From assembly GCA_964632355.1 (NCBI GenBank), contig CAZWBW010000142.1:1-5451 (forward strand): a DNA stretch of 5,451 bases. Reading direction: 5' to 3'. The position numbers and the translations under genes are program-made. The notes beneath the pieces are model-generated. The model was given only the letters and a program-made list of their open reading frames with translations. It did no database searches and was not told the origin of the DNA. This DNA comes from JALOAP01 sp964632355. Lineage in GTDB: Bacteria > Chloroflexota > Dehalococcoidia > Tepidiformales > Tepidiformaceae. This document shows positions 1 to 5,451 of the stretch, one piece after another; position 1 is the first letter of the stretch, and every line of letters begins with the position of its first letter.

Positions 1-136
1 GACCAACCGCCATCCCCCACTCAGCCTCGAGGTTGGCCACCGTTTCGGGTAGCGCTTCGAGCCAATGCACCGCCCCGACCGCCTGAGCATGGCTACGCAC
101 CGCCGCCGGGAGATCATCGCCAGTGATTCGAGCCAT
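1..136 (-). CDS. N-terminal fragment of an APH(6)/hydroxyurea-type antibiotic kinase-like protein (partial)
   Basis: Reading the minus strand from the ATG at 136-134 gives 45 codons without a stop to the window edge. The peptide contains DDLPAAVRSHA, then HWLEALPETVANLEAEWGMA. The pattern 'short start, LPxAV, ~12 residues, W-L-x-A-L-P-x-x-V-x-x-L-x-x-x-W-G-(ML)-x-V-G' is what I remember for the N-terminus of the aminoglycoside/hydroxyurea resistance kinase family (streptomycin 6-phosphotransferase-like). Those proteins transfer phosphate from ATP to a small-molecule hydroxyl in the cytoplasm. The ATP-binding and catalytic motifs lie beyond the window, so activity cannot be judged. A GGGGA at 151-147 sits 10 nt before the ATG as a plausible Shine-Dalgarno. 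The frame stays open further upstream but I see no in-frame ATG there. The gene is divergent from rpoB. Many chromosomal members of this family have no demonstrated resistance role, so the substrate is unknown. A chance open frame is the alternative. Confidence 0.55.
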   Translation of the reverse strand, partial: MARITGDDLPAAVRSHAQAVGAVHWLEALPETVANLEAEWGMAVG

Positions 137-219
137 CGCAGCATTGTCCCCGGACGCACTGCTACGAGCGCAGCCCCCAGCGATGCCCGACTTCCCCCAC
201 TGCCCCGGTGCCGGCTGCC

Positions 220-261
220 CTCAGTACTCAGTGTACTCAGTACCCGGCCTCAGTACCCGGG
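220..261. repeat. Short tandem-repeat cluster with CTCAGTAC core
   Basis: The octamer CTCAGTAC occurs at 220-227, 236-243 and 249-256, with a variant CTCAGTGTAC at 227-236. Read another way, GTACTCAGT is perfectly duplicated at 224-232 and 233-241. A 13-nt unit beginning CTCAGTACCCGG occurs at 236-248 and 249-261, differing only in its last base. Small inverted repeats are present too (AGTAC 223-227 with GTACT 233-237). The cluster is followed 12 nt later by the assembly gap, so the array may continue into missing sequence. Its function is unknown. Confidence 0.85.
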
Positions 262-273
262 ACTTTCGCCTGC

Positions 274-283
274 NNNNNNNNNN
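274..283. other. Assembly gap (10 Ns)
   Basis: Ten consecutive Ns. A round number of Ns usually marks a scaffold join of unknown or estimated length, so the true distance between the repeat cluster and the rpoB promoter is uncertain. Any reading frame crossing it is unreliable. Confidence 0.97.
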
Positions 284-308
284 TTGTGCGTTCAGCGCGC
301 CCCGGGCG

Positions 309-337
309 TTGACTCGCCCTTCGCTTCCCCTTACCAT
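309..337 (+). promoter_or_regulatory. Predicted sigma70-type promoter of rpoBC
   Basis: The -35 element TTGACT (309-314) matches the consensus at 5 of 6 positions. A 17-nt spacer follows, then TACCAT (332-337), matching the -10 consensus at 4 of 6 including the key first A and last T. This predicts a transcription start near 344 and a leader of roughly 98 nt before rpoB. The element stands out in a GC-rich background and is correctly placed for an operon starting at rpoB. No operator or attenuator was recognised. Confidence 0.65.
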
Positions 338-424
338 TAGTTGGGCGCCGCTATGCCCATCGATTTCCCCACCACTTGCCGCTTGTACTGTTCTGTCTCT
401 CTCGTTTCCCCGCACCCAGGTCCT

Positions 425-431
425 GAAGGAG
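425..431 (+). promoter_or_regulatory. Ribosome binding site of rpoB
   Basis: GAAGGAG lies 10 nt before the ATG at 442. It supports that start over the in-frame ATG at 460, which has only a weak GTGAG before it. Confidence 0.85.
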
Positions 432-441
432 TTGCCACAGG

Positions 442-4301
<3,860 letters not shown>

Positions 4302-4305
<4 letters not shown>

Positions 4306-4320
4306 CCCGCTACCGGTCAC
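4302..4320 (+). other. Small hairpin in the rpoB-rpoC spacer
   Basis: GTGACC (4302-4307) pairs with GGTCAC (4315-4320) around a 7-nt loop, enclosing the rpoB stop codon TGA (4303-4305). No T-run follows, so it does not look like an intrinsic terminator. It ends just before the rpoC Shine-Dalgarno and could at most influence mRNA stability or rpoC initiation. A stem this short can arise by chance. Confidence 0.35.
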
Positions 4321-4322
4321 GT

Positions 4323-4328
4323 GGGAGA
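4323..4328 (+). promoter_or_regulatory. Ribosome binding site of rpoC
   Basis: GGGAGA lies in the 32-nt spacer; its GGAG core (4324-4327) is 10 nt before the rpoC ATG at 4338, the same spacing as at rpoB. Confidence 0.8.
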
Positions 4329-4337
4329 TAACTTCAA

Positions 4338-5451
4338 ATGCTTGAAGTGAACGACTTCAACCAGGTCCGCATTTCGCTGGCCAGCCCCGAGCAGATTCGC
4401 TCGTGGTCCTACGGCGAAGTGACGAAGCCTGAGACGATCAACTACCGCACGCTCAAGCCCGAAAAGGACGGCCTCTTCTGCGAGAAGATCTTCGGCCCCA
4501 CCAAGGACTTCGAGTGCTACTGCGGCAAGTACAAGCGCGTCCGCTATAAGGGCATCATCTGCGACAAGTGCGGTGTCGAGGTTGCCCGCGAGAAGGTGCG
4601 CCGTGAGCGCATGGGCCACATCGAGCTCGCGAGCCCCGTGAGCCACATCTGGTTCGTAAAGGGCACCCCGAGCAAGCTCGGCCTCCTGCTCGACGTTTCC
4701 CCACGGAACCTCGAACGCGTCCTCTACTTCGCCCAGTACATGATCACTGAGGTCGACGAAGAGGCGAAGCAGTTCGAGATCGCCCGCCTGAAGGACGAAA
4801 TCGCCCGCGTCATCGAGGAGCGCCTCGGCGCTGATGCCCGCCGCCGCGAAGAACTCGAAGCCGAGCTCGACGCCGCCGCCCAGGAGATGGAAGAGACCAT
4901 CCGCCAGCGGCAGGAGACCATCGAAGCCGAGCGGAAGCTCTCGCGCGATGCCCTCGAGGCCGCCATCAAGCGCAGCCTTGAAAAGGCCGAAGCTGCCCTC
5001 GGTGAGACGCTCGACGAGGAGATCTCCTTCGCCGACGTCGTCGTCGTCGAACCCGGCGTGAAGATCACGAAGACCGTCCTCGGCCGCATCGAGCGCGAAG
5101 GCAACAAGCGCCTCGCCGCGTTCGATAAGGAGACTGAGAAGCTCAAGGCCGAGGTCGAGATCGATATCCGGAACGCCGAAGAAGAAGCCCGCGCGAACAT
5201 CCGCAACGAGTACGGCGAGCTCGTCGATCGCGAGAACCAGATTCGCGCCGAAGTCGAAGAGCAGTACGGCGAGCGCATCCGCGACCTCGAGGACCTCGTC
5301 GACCCGATCCGCGACGACCGCATCGTCCTCCTTACCGAGACGCGCTACCGCGAGCTCTCGGACCTGTTCGGCCACGTCTTCAAGGCCGGCATGGGCGCCG
5401 AAGCGGTGCTGCGCGTGCTCGAGCGGCTCGACCTCGACGCGCTTCGTCAGA
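4338..5451 (+). CDS. rpoC: DNA-directed RNA polymerase subunit beta' (5' part, cut by window end)
   Basis: 371 codons are present, starting MLEVNDFNQVRISLASPEQI and running off the window. RpoC forms the clamp and carries the catalytic Mg site; the catalytic NADFDGD motif lies beyond the edge. Visible are SYGEVTKPETINYRTLKPEK (24-43) and the zinc-binding finger with C60, C62, C75 and C78 (CYC...CDKC). The clamp segment IELASPVSHIWFVKGTPSKL (95-114) and LLLDVSPRNLERVLYF (116-131) follow. Most bacteria pass quickly from here to the RYREL...FKAGMGAEA block (here 336-355). In this protein about 190 residues intervene (roughly 144-333), rich in Glu, Arg, Lys and Ala with heptad-like stretches at 144-222 and 254-325, implying long coiled coils. 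Between them is a short beta-prone piece (FADVVVVEPGVKITKTVLG). Actinobacteria carry a shorter coiled-coil insert at the same place. The start is supported by the Shine-Dalgarno and N-terminal family match. Short spacing to rpoB implies one transcript. Confidence 0.98.
   Translation, partial: MLEVNDFNQVRISLASPEQIRSWSYGEVTKPETINYRTLKPEKDGLFCEKIFGPTKDFECYCGKYKRVRYKGIICDKCGVEVAREKVRRERMGHIELASPVSHIWFVKGTPSKLGLLLDVSPRNLERVLYFAQYMITEVDEEAKQFEIARLKDEIARVIEERLGADARRREELEAELDAAAQEMEETIRQRQETIEAERKLSRDALEAAIKRSLEKAEAALGETLDEEISFADVVVVEPGVKITKTVLGRIEREGNKRLAAFDKETEKLKAEVEIDIRNAEEEARANIRNEYGELVDRENQIRAEVEEQYGERIRDLEDLVDPIRDDRIVLLTETRYRELSDLFGHVFKAGMGAEAVLRVLERLDLDALRQ

Larger units (their letters stand above)
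137..441. other. Divergent intergenic region between the kinase-like gene and rpoB
   Basis: About 305 nt separate the two divergent starts. The region holds a short tandem-repeat cluster (220-261), a 10-N gap (274-283), a sigma70-type promoter facing rpoB (309-337) and the rpoB leader. I saw no convincing promoter for the minus-strand gene; it may lie in or beside the gap. Open frames crossing this stretch on either strand do not resemble any protein I know and some run through the Ns, so I do not call them. I found no tRNA, no riboswitch and no ribosomal protein gene. A weak 5-bp stem (TGGGC 342-346 with GCCCA 355-359) lies at the predicted 5' end of the rpoB transcript. Confidence 0.8.

Noticed and set aside
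4317..5375. A 352-codon open frame on the minus strand opposite rpoC
   Set aside because: It is again aligned codon-to-codon with the sense gene and explained by the same codon bias; no recognisable protein features.

Overview
The window is the start of an rpoB-rpoC operon from a GC-rich bacterium. It carries a complete gene for the RNA polymerase beta subunit and the first 371 codons of the beta' subunit. At the left edge is the 5' end of a divergent gene that looks like an APH(6)/hydroxyurea-type antibiotic kinase. I place the organism in the Chloroflexota, probably near Dehalococcoidia/Tepidiformia. The reasons are the wording of the conserved RpoB and RpoC blocks, a long coiled-coil insert near the RpoC N-terminus (longer than the actinobacterial one), and an extra segment in RpoB just before the LYDGRTGEPF block. 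This placement comes from remembered family features, not a search.

Layout: 1-136 (minus strand) is the kinase-like N-terminus, running off the window. 137-441 is the divergent intergenic region. It contains a cluster of short CTCAGTAC-type tandem repeats, a 10-N assembly gap directly after them, a good sigma70-type promoter (TTGACT, 17 nt, TACCAT) and the rpoB leader with a strong Shine-Dalgarno. rpoB occupies 442-4305. After a 32-nt spacer with its own Shine-Dalgarno, rpoC starts at 4338 and is cut by the window end.

The two main genes encode the halves of the RNA polymerase active-site cleft, and the short spacer indicates co-transcription. This is mostly a housekeeping region, and I do not see a new multi-gene system. 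The observation most worth a second look is in the rifampicin-binding region of RpoB. The position equivalent to E. coli His526 is Met454, encoded by ATG, which differs from both His codons at all three bases. This predicts reduced rifampicin sensitivity. The lineage-type insertions in beta and beta', a 30-codon leader ORF overlapping the rpoB start as ATGA, and the repeat cluster at the assembly gap are secondary.
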